Of a stretch of DNA of 64,000 nt, positions 1-10,360 are shown piece after piece. The notes under the pieces were generated by a model. It was given only the letters and a program-made list of their open reading frames with translations, was not told the origin of the DNA and did no database searches. The DNA comes from Bedellia somnulentella. Lineage: Eukaryota > Arthropoda > Insecta > Lepidoptera > Bedelliidae. Both the position numbers and the translations under genes were made by a program. The stretch covers positions 15,376,001 through 15,440,000 of the forward strand of contig OY755187.1 of the NCBI GenBank assembly GCA_963576735.1. Reading direction: 5' to 3'. How positions within the stretch are numbered: the stretch's first letter is position 1; each line of letters opens with the position of its first letter.

Positions 1-1
1 A

Positions 2-1099
2 ATTTTATTGCGAAAATTAGAAAATATCGGCATTCGGGATACTCAGTTAAAATTATTTGAAAGTTATCTTAGTAATAGACTTCAGTGCCTAAAAATTGGA
101 GACAATTATAGCACATTTTCAAAAAACCACCCCTATGGCGTCCCTCAGGGTAGTATCTTAGGACCCAGCCTATTTTTGATTTATATTAATGAGCTATGTA
201 ATCTCCAACTTAATAACGGCACCATAGTTTCATATGCAGATAACACAGCCTTACTTTTTTCTGCAAAAACTATAGACGAAGCTTATAAATTCGCTCAATT
301 TGGCTTTAGTATTGTGAATGACTGGCTTTTTAATAATTTTCTGTCCTTGAACACTGATAAAACTATGTATATGATTTTCGCAAGGAACACTTCTACACCA
401 TTACTCGCTAACACCCCGCTTTATGCACATCACCGCACTTGCACTGATAGCGCACCATGCCCATGCTCAACTATCTCCAAAGCAATTAACATCAAATATC
501 TTGGAATTACTCTCGATGTTACTTTAACTTTTAAGGTCCATATTAATGCACTCTGTAATAGAATTAGAAAACTTATAGTAATATTTAAAAAGTTGAGACA
601 CATATGTGACTACGCTTTAATAAAACAAATCTATCAAGCGCTTGGTCAATCCTTACTGACTTATTGCATAAAATCTTGGGGAGGTGCTGGCATTACCACT
701 ATGTTAAAACTGGAACGAGCTCAAAGAGCGCTACTTAAAGTAGCCACAGCGCGCCCTTTCTATTTCCCTACTACCGAACTATATAAACAATGCAAAGTGC
801 TAACTGTGCGCCAGCTCTTTATTCTATTCACTGTTCTAAAGCAGCATGCTAGCTTACACTTCAACCCTGATACACTAAACAGGAGGCGAAAGGATATAGT
901 ATGTTTGAATACTTATAGTGCAAAATTTTCCATTACAAATAGATTCTTTATATTTTTAGGTCCATACTTATATAATAAAATTAATAGATTACTAGTATTA
1001 TATAACTTAAACAACTTTGAATGCAAGAAAAAACTTCAATCGTGGCTTTTAAATCTTACATACACGGAATCAGAGGAATTGCTTAATATAATAAGTTAA
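2..1099 (+). CDS. Jockey-like non-LTR reverse transcriptase, C-terminal part (partial)
   Basis: The reading frame is open from the window edge, so the 5' part lies outside. It carries reverse transcriptase blocks in order: YGVPQGSILGPSLFLIYIN (about residues 43-61 counted from position 8), YADNTALLF, then FLSLNTDKT and KYLGITLDVTL, followed by a thumb-like region with LERAQRAL. This is the pattern of jockey/CR1-type LINE polymerases, which copy their own RNA at a nicked target. The active-site box is normally YADD; here the second aspartate is asparagine, so the enzyme is probably inactive although the frame is intact. The only start-like codon near the edge is TTG at 8, so no true start is assigned. 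Clade is uncertain. Confidence 0.85.
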   Translation: MLLRKLENIGIRDTQLKLFESYLSNRLQCLKIGDNYSTFSKNHPYGVPQGSILGPSLFLIYINELCNLQLNNGTIVSYADNTALLFSAKTIDEAYKFAQFGFSIVNDWLFNNFLSLNTDKTMYMIFARNTSTPLLANTPLYAHHRTCTDSAPCPCSTISKAINIKYLGITLDVTLTFKVHINALCNRIRKLIVIFKKLRHICDYALIKQIYQALGQSLLTYCIKSWGGAGITTMLKLERAQRALLKVATARPFYFPTTELYKQCKVLTVRQLFILFTVLKQHASLHFNPDTLNRRRKDIVCLNTYSAKFSITNRFFIFLGPYLYNKINRLLVLYNLNNFECKKKLQSWLLNLTYTESEELLNIIS

Positions 1100-1385
1100 T
1101 ATAAGATGTTTTTATTTTTTTATCATAATAATACAATTAGTTAGATACAATCGAGTCTGATAATAATTTATACACTACTTACCAATACCATTATATGAAA
1201 ACTGATAGTTTAAGCCTTTTTTGTTTATTGTTGCCTGAAATACAGGTAAATTACCTAGCTCAGGAACAGGAAAATGTTATATTTTGTACTTTAAATAACT
1301 TACTAGGTTAAGACGAATATTATGTACTTTTGAAAACTGAATAAATTTTTATTTTATTTATTTTTTTATTTTTTTTTATTGTGAA
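1100..1385 (+). mobile_element. 3' UTR and tail of the LINE at 2-1099
   Basis: AT-rich non-coding sequence follows the RT stop, with AATAAA near 1340 and a T/A-rich run (TTTA-like units) to about 1380. This fits the 3' end of the same LINE copy. The exact end and target duplication were not resolved. Confidence 0.45.
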
Positions 1386-1698
1386 AATACAAAATAGTGA
1401 GCATCCGAAGTATATGTTATGATAATTTTCCAAGTTGACTTCGAATAACACCTAACTTCTGTCCTGTGGGTTTTAATTGAACGAGGATGTATAATATATT
1501 TAATTTGACCATTCTTCAAGTTAAAAGTGGCTGAATAATAATTTATTTCGTTGATCTTGCTTAGGTTGGTAGGCATGCGAAGACTTGGTTCTGGTAATTT
1601 TCATTCTTTTAATGCGGGTGTACTAGCAACATATGATTAAATACATCTTCAAGTGACATTTTTCAACTTTGCGTTCCGAGTACACGCATACATATACT

Positions 1699-1897
1699 GG
1701 CCGATTTGATAGGTGACTAGCTGCTCGGTCCGGAGGTTGCAGGTTCGATCCCCGCTGAGAGCAACATTTATGTGATGAGCATAAATTATTGTTTCTTAGT
1801 ATTGGATGTTATGTGCATTATATAATAAAAAATATATAGTTGAGTTAGTATCCTATAATACAACTTCTGATTAGTTTGGAGCTAACTTGATCTGTCC
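1699..1897 (+). mobile_element. SINE2 copy
   Basis: A tRNA-like head with a B box (GGTTCGATCCC) is followed by a body with GTGATGAGCATAAATTATTG. The same head and body occur on the minus strand at 18651-18890 and 60765-60955. The 5' end is degenerate here. Confidence 0.65.
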
Positions 1898-2132
1898 GTA
1901 TATTTATTTATTTCTTTATTTATGTTACAATTATACCTAAATTCAGCTAAGAAAGTGTCTTAAGCTGGTCTTACACGTTACAACCGAGAGTACGGTAGCA
2001 AGTGAACAGTGTAATACTCATATGATTAGCTAAGTCAGTATAAGTTCGCTTATAACACTGCACGTTATCTTAAGCGATTAATTCCCTCACCAATCACCAT
2101 AAAAATCTCTGATATTATATTCGTATTTTATT

Positions 2133-2310
2133 CATACATTCATACATATACTCACGCCATTAACTCCCATTGGGGTAGGCAAAGACTATCGCCAGTTTGT
2201 ACGATCCTGGCAAACCTTTCTTATTTCGTTCACATCCCTCAATCTGTTCAGACATGCTCTTTTATTCTTCGTACTTCGGACAACTGCTCTTTTGAGCACA
2301 CTTTCTTTGT
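2133..2310 (-). pseudogene. LINE-L C-terminal fragment
   Basis: Read on the minus strand it encodes a relative of the RSTKNKRACLNRL...VCQDRTNW block that ends LINE-L proteins, then the LINE-L 3' tail (CCCATTGGGG-type hairpin, ACGCCATT, TATGTATG repeats). Only the last ~60 codons and tail are present, as in a 5'-truncated insertion. Confidence 0.7.
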
Positions 2311-3357
2311 ATTTAATGTTATTTAATTGTACAAAATTAATAGAGCCGTAAGTTCTGAATTTGAACAACCTCTTTGCACTTGAGACAGAGTGCTTTATAA
2401 CCGAGCTATTAAAGTTATTTTTCAATTTTCAATTGATTAAAAACCATCTCAATTAATCCTGTGCAATTTAACCGTTAACATTTATAGCACAAATTACAAA
2501 AGTGATTATAAAACTCATCAAACGGAGCCCTAAAACTAATTAAACATCAATTTTTAATAAATGCGAAAGTTGAAAATGTCGGCCGCGCCTATTGTTTCGT
2601 GGGTAGACAGGATGACAATTAATTATGATCGCAAACAAAGCTTCGATTGCAGACGCTGATTGGAAAAGTTACGCGCTTTCAAACTTGGGGAATTAATATT
2701 CAACCGCATTATGACTTTTAAGTCCATTATTGAGATATGATTTATTAGTTGATATATCATCAATATACAGACAAACTTTGACTATGGTAAAATAAGACTT
2801 ATTAGGGTAGATTTGACCCCCTTAGTAAGGTCATATATGGCTGTGATTATGAATCAGTAAAATTCATCTATATTTATAATAAATCTGTAGAAAGGTAAAT
2901 TCTGCACAACAATGATTAAGACACAGTGAACTGTTCTCTTTACTCTGTGGAATTATATAATCCGTAACCCGAATGTATATATGTATAATATTGGAACAGA
3001 TACATAACAAGCGCGCGCAAACACCGTCAGACAATCGAAACCCACTCACGTTTTATAACTGTATTTCTTTTCGTCTAGAAGCTACCATTCATAGATGCGG
3101 CAATTTTTAATATTTCGTACTGTGTCGGCATAGAGTAGCACGATACCATATATTGCATGGATGTAGATACCAGACGATAAAAGGTGCAGGAATTTATGAA
3201 TGATTGGCAGTTGGCTGTTGATGCGGTTGAAAACTAATCGCCAGCGTTTCTTTATTGGGACGTGTATTCTTTTTACAAACATCACAATTGACTGAGATTC
3301 TTAAGCTCTAGATACCCCATTTTAAACCTTTTATATGTATATCTAAGAGGACTGAAC
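2311..3357. other. No gene recognised; Helitron-like 5' end at 2867
   Basis: Mostly AT-rich unique-looking sequence. At 2867 the string TCTATATTTATAATAAATCT matches the 5' end of Helitron family B, but similarity fades within about 40 bp. No supported coding frame was seen. Confidence 0.4.
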
Positions 3358-3502
3358 CAGCAGGGCCAGCACGAGCCGTGTTTAAACTAGTTATCGCGCG
3401 GGATAAAGCAGCCATCTCTTACGCACTTACTTAGTATCGTATACTGCCATCTCATTGTAACCGTTATCGTGTCGATAAAATAGCGCTCGTGCTTGCACTT
3501 CA
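3358..3502 (+). mobile_element. Short MITE (GGGCAAGCACGAGC termini), copy 1
   Basis: Terminal inverted repeats resemble CAGCAGGGCAAGCACGAGC on the left and its complement on the right. The interior has GTTTAAACTAGTTATCGCG and a GTGTCGATAA motif. Three more copies lie at 25360-25489, 29321-29459 and 35658-35796. It is too short to encode a transposase. Confidence 0.7.
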
Positions 3503-3902
3503 GTTTCACATTGGAAGTGTTATTTTTCAAATATCTAAGATTTCTTCAATCACAGTTCATCCCTTGTTTAGCGTAACAATATAGTGCTAATTTTTTTTTT
3601 TGATCATTTTATGTTTAAATCGATGTTTTTTTACGTAGGTTGAGTGGTTTTAGGGTCTATTTAGTTTTCTTCATATTAGGTATTGAATTATTCTGCTAAA
3701 GCTGACCTGGTATTCAGGGTACCCAAGTTTTGCTAGGATAGTGCAGCTTGTCACATAACTGTCTCCTACCACCTCACGATGATTTCTCTAACCGTAAACA
3801 ACCTGAATTTTTATTTAAGTATTAAATAAATATCTTACTAAAAAGACGCCCCTTCGTATTTGGTTTTTAAAAGGCGTTGTAGTATTGGCTTAGGAAAGCA
3901 AT

Positions 3903-3975
3903 AACGTACATACATATACTCATGGCTATAAATCCCTAGAAGGGGTAGGAAAATTGAATGGGGAAAAGAAAGCAA
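3903..3975 (-). mobile_element. F1 SINE 3'-end fragment
   Basis: It contains CATACATATACTCATGGC, TATAAATCCCTAGAAGGGG and part of the body (TTGAATGGGGAAAAG) in the minus orientation. It is truncated. Confidence 0.6.
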
Positions 3976-4389
3976 TACCGGTTTAAAAAAAATACAAAAT
4001 AAAAAAAGAGTCATTGTAATTGCTTCACAGTTTCGATATCCACAAAAAGCACACTCTAACACATTTAGGCTCTTTAATTGATTGTTGGGCTATGCAACTG
4101 GAGCCCCTTAATTAACCAAATATGTTTCTTTGCAATTTTTTGAACAGTCAACTTCATTAGTGAGTGATGAGTATTTAATTCTGAACCGACACTTAAATAT
4201 TATAAAAATTCTTGTCGAGCATACTCTCTTTCGTACATCGCCGTAGTTTCCAGCTATCTTCCCCGCACCGAGCAATACGTCGTTTCGAAGAAAACTGCAG
4301 CGCAGCAATAAGGCGGCTCCGGTGAATGAAGGTGTCCTGCCACGACGGAGAACAAACCATCTTATATGTGTTAAAAAGCTGTATTATAT

Positions 4390-4590
4390 AGGTTTCATTT
4401 CACAGTCATTAGAGGCAACTTAGGGTTTGCCAGGGCTCTTAAAGTTGTTTTTGGGTGAAGACCCACCATCATTCATCCTTTATTTCACTTATCTTTTCTC
4501 TACTTAACTTCCAAAAGTGGCTGAAGAATTTCTAATTCTGAAGGTCTGGAGTTCCTTTCTAGGCATTTATAGGCGTGAGTATATGTACGT
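4390..4590 (+). mobile_element. F1 SINE, diverged (unit 1)
   Basis: Body motifs AAGTGGCTGAAGAATTTCTA and a tail CGTGAGTATATGTACG identify a diverged F1 copy. Confidence 0.5.
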
Positions 4591-5903
4591 ATCTTGTTAA
4601 GCATACTCCTCTTCGTACATCACAAAGTGGTTTCCAGCTATCTTCCCCGCACCGAGCAATACGTCGTTCCAAAGAGAACTGCAGCGCAGCAATAAGGTGG
4701 CTCCGGTGAATGAAGGTGTCCTGCCACGTCGGAGAACAAACCATCTTATATATGAATCGATGTTTCGAGATATTCTTGGTTTGGTTTATTTAAATGGGTT
4801 TTTCTTTTTAAAATGCTGTGTGGCATTGGTTGAGAATAGCACTTACACATTTTTTTCAGCTGTCGTTCGAGGTTTTTGAGGCTGGTGGAATACCGGCTCA
4901 GAAAAGCACTAAAATATTTCTTCCCTCCGGTGTTTTTATATGGCTTTATATGCGATGTGTCTAGGGTTTCTCATTTCTCGACCTTTTTCATTTCCCGGAG
5001 CACGAGAATTCTCGACCACTATTTCCCGGGAATTCCCGGGTTGTCGAGAAATATGGAAATTTTTAAAACATAATGTGTGGTTTAACAATAAAACTACGCT
5101 TTTTATGTAATATTCAACAACATGTTAAGCTTCAATGATCGCCTATGTCATACCCTAACTTCTTATGATAAAAGACTATGTCATTATCTATGACTATTTT
5201 AATTCCAAGATCCTGTAGTAGGCTTCAAAATAATAAAACCTTTCGTCTTCCGTCAGTAAGAACAAATCTAGGAACTCACTCCCCTATTTATCGCATGTGT
5301 TTGTCAACTAACTCAGTTCAATCTCTTTAAGATATATTTAATGATAGCTTTGTAGCCGTGAAACACTCATTATCAATTTATTGTAGTGCTCCATTTTTGT
5401 TATTTGAGTAATTTTTTGAGTTTTTTATCTTTTTTACCTTCTTTTTCATGCCTTGTTGTCTGATTTTTATTTTATTTTTAGTGTTCTTAATGTTTATTTT
5501 TTAATGTAATTTTTTTTTGTTCTTGTTTTTACAATCATGGGTCTAAGATAAAATATTTATTTATGCTAATACGAGCATGCAGTATCTACATCAAGAAGAG
5601 TGCAAAAGAAAAACATGCGTCAATATTGTTGTATTGTTACATTCCTAATTTTGAACTTGGTTTTGTAGATCAATTAAAAAAATATATATTTTTTAATAAA
5701 CAACGTTTATTTTTAGTTTCATTTGACTTTAAGTATAGAAATTTTTAATTAAGCGAAATAAGCTCTAGCGAGATCTTTAAATCATTATTTCTACAAACAA
5801 TTAGTTGTTAGCAAACAAATAAATAAATAGTCTATTTCTTTGGATAAAACAAAAAACAATGTCATCATGTCACCACAGTAAAACTTAGTACCTTACATAC
5901 TAA

Positions 5904-6041
5904 CGACCGATTTCTGAATTGAGTATTCCAGCTGAGAACAACTTAAGTATCGTTCTGTCGCATTGAAACCTTAACAACTGAATGAGACAAAACGATACTT
6001 ACGTCGTTCTCAGCTTGAATGCTCAATTCAGAAATCGGGCG
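5904..6041. mobile_element. Palindromic MITE, possibly PIF/Harbinger-like
   Basis: Inverted arms of about 55 bp (CCGATTTCTGAATTGAG at the left, its complement at the right) flank a short loop. With CG...CG termini the flanks are TAA on both sides, a 3-bp duplication that fits PIF/Harbinger. It lies inside the hAT. Confidence 0.6.
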
Positions 6042-6311
6042 TAAATAACTTACTTTTAGTCTCTGTATGTACTACAAACTTTACAATTATGTAGCATAAA
6101 TAAAAACGTCAGTTTTTTAGTCAGGCATAAAAAAAATAAAAATCAGCCTAGCTTAATAATTTTAGTCTTTGTATCAACTATTTAATATTTCTTATAAGTG
6201 GATAGTCTTTTCGTTACTTAAGTAAACAATAGAACCTAATAAATAATTAATAATCTTGTAGTTATAATGACAATCACAATTTAAAGCGAAACTGCTTTAA
6301 AAGTTAGCCCA

Positions 6312-6587
6312 CTATGTCTTTTTATGAATGAAATAAGCCTTTAAAAATACGAGGGCGTTTATAGCATCATCTGACAATCGGTTTCGTATTTTTGTCACAA
6401 AGTTTCCAGACAATGAGAAAACCCGTTCATTTTCTGTCGATGTAGGTTTTGCTGACATAACAGCATTATACAAGTTTTCCAGATTAGGTGTACTTTTGTC
6501 AGTTGATTCATATAACTGAAACTCTTTTTTAATCAAGCTTCTTGTTAAAACAGTTTCAATATTGCTGGTAGTGTCTGTGGCGGTCAC
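6312..6587 (-). pseudogene. hAT transposase C-terminal dimerisation domain
   Basis: The frame encodes the conserved hAT C-terminus: PTSTENERVFSLSGNFVTK, then RNRLSDDAINALVFLKAYF, which in the family is needed for transposase multimerisation. Only about 90 residues remain; the zinc finger and catalytic core are missing. It sits near the right end of the hAT that carries it, so it is that element's own remnant. Confidence 0.85.
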
Positions 6588-7084
6588 TCACACACCGCGT
6601 CGCACGCGCAAGCGCGTTTTTAAGTTTTTTGAATTTTGGACTGAATTTCTCGATTTCTCCACTTCTCGACCACTTTTTTCTCGTCTCGAGTAAGGCAAAA
6701 TTTCCCGGGAATTCTCGGTCCGAGAACTCTCGAAGAGAAACTCTAGATGTGTCCTATCCATCACCGAATCTGTTTTTTACAATATTTTTACAAGTCAATT
6801 ATCAAATTTTGCTGATTTTTTTTTATTCTGAAGCTCTGGCTAACCCTTCTAGGGATTTATAGCCGTGAGTATATGTATAATTCTTGTAAAAAATACTCCA
6901 TTTTGTACATCACAACGTAGTTCCAGTATCTTTCCCGCCCGAGCGTTATCGTCGTTCCGAAGAGAACTGCAGCGCAGCAATAAGGCGGCTCCGGTGAATG
7001 AAGGTGTCCTGCCACGACGGAGAACAAACCATCTTATATATGAATCGATGTTTCGAGATATTCTTGTTTGGTTTATTTAAATGT

Positions 7085-7300
7085 GATTTGGTGTTGCATC
7101 GGTTTCATTTCACTGTCGCAAGAGGCGAATTAGGGTTTGTCAGGGCTCTTGAAGAAGTTTTTGGGTGAAAACCCACCACCATTCATCCTTTATTTCACCA
7201 TCTTTTGTCTTCTTAACTTCCAAAGGCGACTGAGGAATTTCTTATCCTGAAGCTCTGGGGTTCCCTTCTAGGGGATTAAAGCCGTGAGTATATGTATGTA
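7085..7300 (+). mobile_element. F1 SINE, diverged (unit 3)
   Basis: Recognised by AACTTCCAAAGGCGACTGAG, AGCTCTGGGGTTCCCTTCTA and the tail GCCGTGAGTATATGTATG. Confidence 0.55.
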
Positions 7301-7814
7301 TCTATTATTCGGTATAATATGTATGTGTATTTATTTTTGATTACTAATGATCATCATCTATGTAATTATTTCAGCGACAGAAACAAGTGAGATAGCTAGA
7401 TGAATTTCACAAATTTAATACAAAAGTTAGGAGAAAAATTCCAGGCGAAATTTATTCAATATTCTCTTAATTTGGGTCAAAAAGTTTTGTTCCAAGTAAG
7501 AAGAGTACTACATCAAAAGAAATAATCAAAAAATATTTCTAAAGTAATTTATCTCGGCGACATTCGTCTTGTTTACATTTCAAATTATGTCTTTTTTGCG
7601 TTGAACAGATCACAAAAGTTTTTGTCTTTCTGTTGACGGCAATAAATGACTTTTTATTTTTCCCGCCAAAAAAACTAAGATCGTTTGCTTACCAAAACGA
7701 AAAAGCTTTGCACAACAATCACTGGAAAACATAGTAGAGATTTGGTATGGAATTAAAACATGCTGTGCTGCTTCAGATAACACTGATCCATTTCTTATCT
7801 TCGGTGTGAAGCGA
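7301..7814. other. No gene recognised
   Basis: AT-rich sequence. A minus-strand open frame ending at 7864 runs into an F1 copy and has no recognisable domain. Confidence 0.4.
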
Positions 7815-7955
7815 ATAAGGGTATTGGGGCTTTTATAGTGATTTTTGGGGGTTGTGGCTGGCATTTATTCCTCATTTAACTTCTAAAATTGTTCTAATTT
7901 TGAAAATCTGGCTTGCCCGTTTTGGTAGGTACAGCCGTGAGTATAGGTATGCAAT
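7815..7955 (+). mobile_element. F1 SINE, diverged 3' half
   Basis: GGTATTGGGGCTTTTATAGT, TCTGGCTTGCCCGTTTTGG and ACAGCCGTGAGTATAGG match the F1 body and tail. Confidence 0.5.
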
Positions 7956-8051
7956 GCATGTGTATAATTTTATTACCCTAAGAAAATTCCTTCCTTAGAG
8001 ACAGGGTATATACCTATAAATGTCCATAAAAAGTATTCATATGTTACAAAA

Positions 8052-8100
8052 CTAGCGGCCCGTCCCGGCTTCGCACGGGTTGACATTTAATTTACACATA
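8052..8100 (-). mobile_element. Helitron-like 3' end (fragment)
   Basis: CTAGCGGCCCGTCCCGGCTT followed by CGCACGGG is a reverse-oriented relative of the Helitron B 3' end (hairpin plus CTAG). Similarity is lost after about 40 bp. Confidence 0.45.
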
Positions 8101-8329
8101 CAAATAATTTCGTAATTAAATGTAAATGACTTATATTTAATCAACGTGTCCACGTATATACGTATGTGAATAATGTGGTGCATATGGCATTAATATCGGC
8201 TGTTACTCGATTTTAAATCAATGTTATATATTATTATATCGATGTTAGAACCTCTAACGTCTTTATATCAATCTGTAGTTTTAATTTTATTGGGTGTAAT
8301 ATATATGTAAATAATATTTATTTTTTAAG

Positions 8330-8530
8330 TGGGTGATCAAGAGGCAACTAAGGGTATAGGGGCTTTTGAAGTGTTTTTCGGGCGATGCGGTCGGAGGCCC
8401 ATCACCAAACTTGATTTCTACCGTCTCGTCCGCTAGCAACTTCCATATGAGGCTGAAGAGTTTGTAGCTCTTAAGCTCTGGCTACCCATTTTTGAGATTT
8501 ATGGCCGTGAGTTTACGTATGTATGTATGT
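8330..8530 (+). mobile_element. F1 SINE copy
   Basis: It contains AGAGGCAACTAAGGGTATAG, GGGCGATGCGGTCGGAGGCC and a tail GGCCGTGAGTTTACGTATG with GTAT repeats. Confidence 0.7.
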
Positions 8531-8759
8531 AATTAGGCATTTTTTAAATATGATGATATCTCTACATTAATATCTAAATCGTTGGCGGAAGAAAATAAAA
8601 AAGCAATCAATTTCCTTTGGTTTGTCTTGATAAAAAATTTGACACCGCAATCTTCAGAGTTGCGTTTCCGTTACCATCGCTTACCGACGTTGTTTGTGTT
8701 TGTTTTGTTAATTTCATGAAGTTGTGGTTTAGAATAGCATTAATTTGTTTTTATTTTAG

Positions 8760-8815
8760 TACTTATACATAGATACATATACTCACGCCACCTCAGCCAC
8801 TTTTATAAGCAAAAC
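8760..8815 (-). mobile_element. F1 tail fragment
   Basis: CATATACTCACGCCACCTCA followed by GCCACTTTTATAAG looks like a rearranged minus-strand F1 remnant. Confidence 0.35.
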
Positions 8816-8972
8816 ACGTGTCGAATCTATCTATCTATATCTATCTATCTTCTATATACTATAATAAGACTGTAACGAGGTCAAAACTGTACATTGACGA
8901 AAAAAAAATAAAAACCGGTGGAATATGTTTTATTTTCGATACTGAAGCCAAATTTGCTATTTTTGAAAAAAA

Positions 8973-8973
<1 letters not shown>

Positions 8974-9010
<37 letters not shown>
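8974..9010 (+). repeat. (CTGT)n microsatellite inside Helitron A
   Basis: About nine CTGT units. Open frames rich in CLSV on one strand and TDRQ on the other are by-products of this repeat. Confidence 0.9.
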
Positions 9011-9011
<1 letters not shown>

Positions 9012-9329
9012 ATGTCCGTTCATCACGTTAATTCTACTGGACCGATCTTGATCAAATTTGGCATGAATGTAGGTTATACACCTAGCCAACATATAGGATA
9101 TAATTTATCCCGGATTTTGCAAAAAAACATAACTTTTATATGGTTCCCCATATTTACACGATTAATTTTTTCATCGACCGACTTTATCGGACTCTTCATT
9201 AATAGTCTTTTTGGAAAAAATAAGGGTTTCATCCATTTTCATCAAAATAATTGTCCATTTAATTGTTTCTCAATAGTATGACTACTAGATATATATTATA
9301 TCCCAAATTTGAGACTTACAGTAATGTCT

Positions 9330-9400
9330 GCGTGGCGTAGCGGTATACCGTTTGGTAAACACTAAGTACGAAGAGACCCAGGATCGAATCTCGGGTGGTC
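9330..9400 (+). repeat. tRNA-like block within Helitron A (first)
   Basis: TGGCGTAGCGG resembles a pol III A box. GGATCGAATCTCGGG, about 50 bp on, resembles a B box. The same block is at 10291-10360 and in the second Helitron A at 51087-51157. It looks like a captured tRNA or SINE head, not an active tRNA gene. Confidence 0.55.
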
Positions 9401-9966
9401 TAAGTCTTTTTGTTGCGTATTTTTTTTGCTTTTGTGTTAGGTTAGAATAATAGGATGCACTAATCCTTCTTTTTCACATTCAACTATGCGAATATGTATG
9501 AATAAAGATAATTGAAAGCTTATTGTATGAATTTTGCGTATTTATTTGGTAGGTTTGAGAATATGTTTATGACTTTTGTTTATTTAACTATTTTCAACTA
9601 ATATTCTCATAGATATATTATACTTTACTTACGCATAAATTAATATTCTGTTTAAGCCTCAGAATGCATAGTTTGTTTGTAAATAAAAGTAAATATCTCA
9701 ATTTTAATTCAGTACCGCCATCTATTGGCCAGCCTCAGAATGCATAGTTTGTAAATAATAGTAAATATCTCAATTTTAATTCAGTACCGCCATCTATTGG
9801 CCGATGATTGTAATCTCTTGATAATGAATACATCACCAACTTATTGCTCCCCATATTTACACGATTAATTTTTTCATCGACCGACTTTATCAAACTCTTC
9901 AATAATAGTGTTTTTGAAAAAAATAAGGGTTTTATCCATTTTCATCAAAATAAATGTCCATTTAAT

Positions 9967-10216
9967 GAATTGCTGTGTAGTGTCGGCTTAGAATAACACT
10001 TCACCATTTCTTCCGGTGGGTGTATGTAAGAGGCGACTAACGGTATTGGGGCTTTTAAGGGATTTTTGGGCGATGTGGTTGGAGACCCATCACCAACAAC
10101 CTTTATTTCACTATCTTTTCCCGACGCAACTTCCAAAAATGGCTGAGGAACTTCAAGTTTCTTAGCTCTGGCTACCCCTTCTTGGGATTTATAGCCGTGA
10201 GTATATGTATGTATGT
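9967..10216 (+). mobile_element. F1 SINE, near full length, in Helitron A
   Basis: From GCTGTGTAGTGTCGGCTTAG to GCCGTGAGTATATGTATG with GTAT repeats, flanked by ATTTAAT on both sides (9960-9966 and 10217-10223). The uninterrupted Helitron sequence is present in the other copy, which supports a clean insertion. Confidence 0.85.
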
Positions 10217-10290
10217 ATTTAATTGTTTGTCAATAGTATGGCTACTAGATATATACCATATTACAAATTTGACATCATTACTAATGTTTT

Positions 10291-10360
10291 TGTGGCGTAG
10301 CTGTATACCGATTGGTTAAATCTTAACTAACGGATGACCCAGGTTCGAATCCCGGGTGAT
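10291..10360 (+). repeat. tRNA-like block within Helitron A (second)
   Basis: It contains TGGCGTAGCTG and a consensus B box GGTTCGAATCCCGGG. It duplicates the block at 9330 together with its flanks. Confidence 0.55.

Larger units (their letters stand above)
4962..6745 (+). mobile_element. hAT DNA transposon, internally deleted
   Basis: Ends TAGGGTTTCTC and GAGAAACTCTA form terminal inverted repeats, flanked by an exact 8-bp duplication GATGTGTC (4954-4961 and 6746-6753), the hAT signature. A minus-strand hAT dimerisation-domain fragment (6312-6587) lies inside. The terminal regions are rich in TTCTCGAC/TTCCCGGGAATTC motifs. At 1784 bp it lacks most of a transposase gene and is presumably immobile without help. 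Confidence 0.85.
4822..6871 (+). mobile_element. F1 SINE split by hAT (unit 2)
   Basis: An F1-like 5' end (GCTGTGTGGCATTGGTTGAG) starts at 4822. F1-like 3' sequence (CTCTGGCTAACCCTTCTAGG, TATAGCCGTGAGTATATG) resumes after the hAT. The two parts flank the 8-bp duplication of the hAT insertion. Confidence 0.5.
4211..7300 (+). repeat. Roughly tripled 400-490 bp unit (partly F1-derived)
   Basis: Three successive units begin with TCTTGT...ATACTC at 4211, 4591 and 6872. Each contains GAACTGCAGCGCAGCAATAA and CCTGCCACGACGGAGAAC, and each ends in an F1-like tail (CGTGAGTATATGTA). The middle unit is split by the hAT at 4962-6745. Small open frames here repeat between units and look like by-products. 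Confidence 0.6.

Noticed and set aside
8818..9051. Open frames on both strands with CLSVCLSV or TDRQTDRQ repeats (also 21112-21303 and near 50750)
   Set aside because: They are translations of the CTGT microsatellite inside Helitron-like elements.
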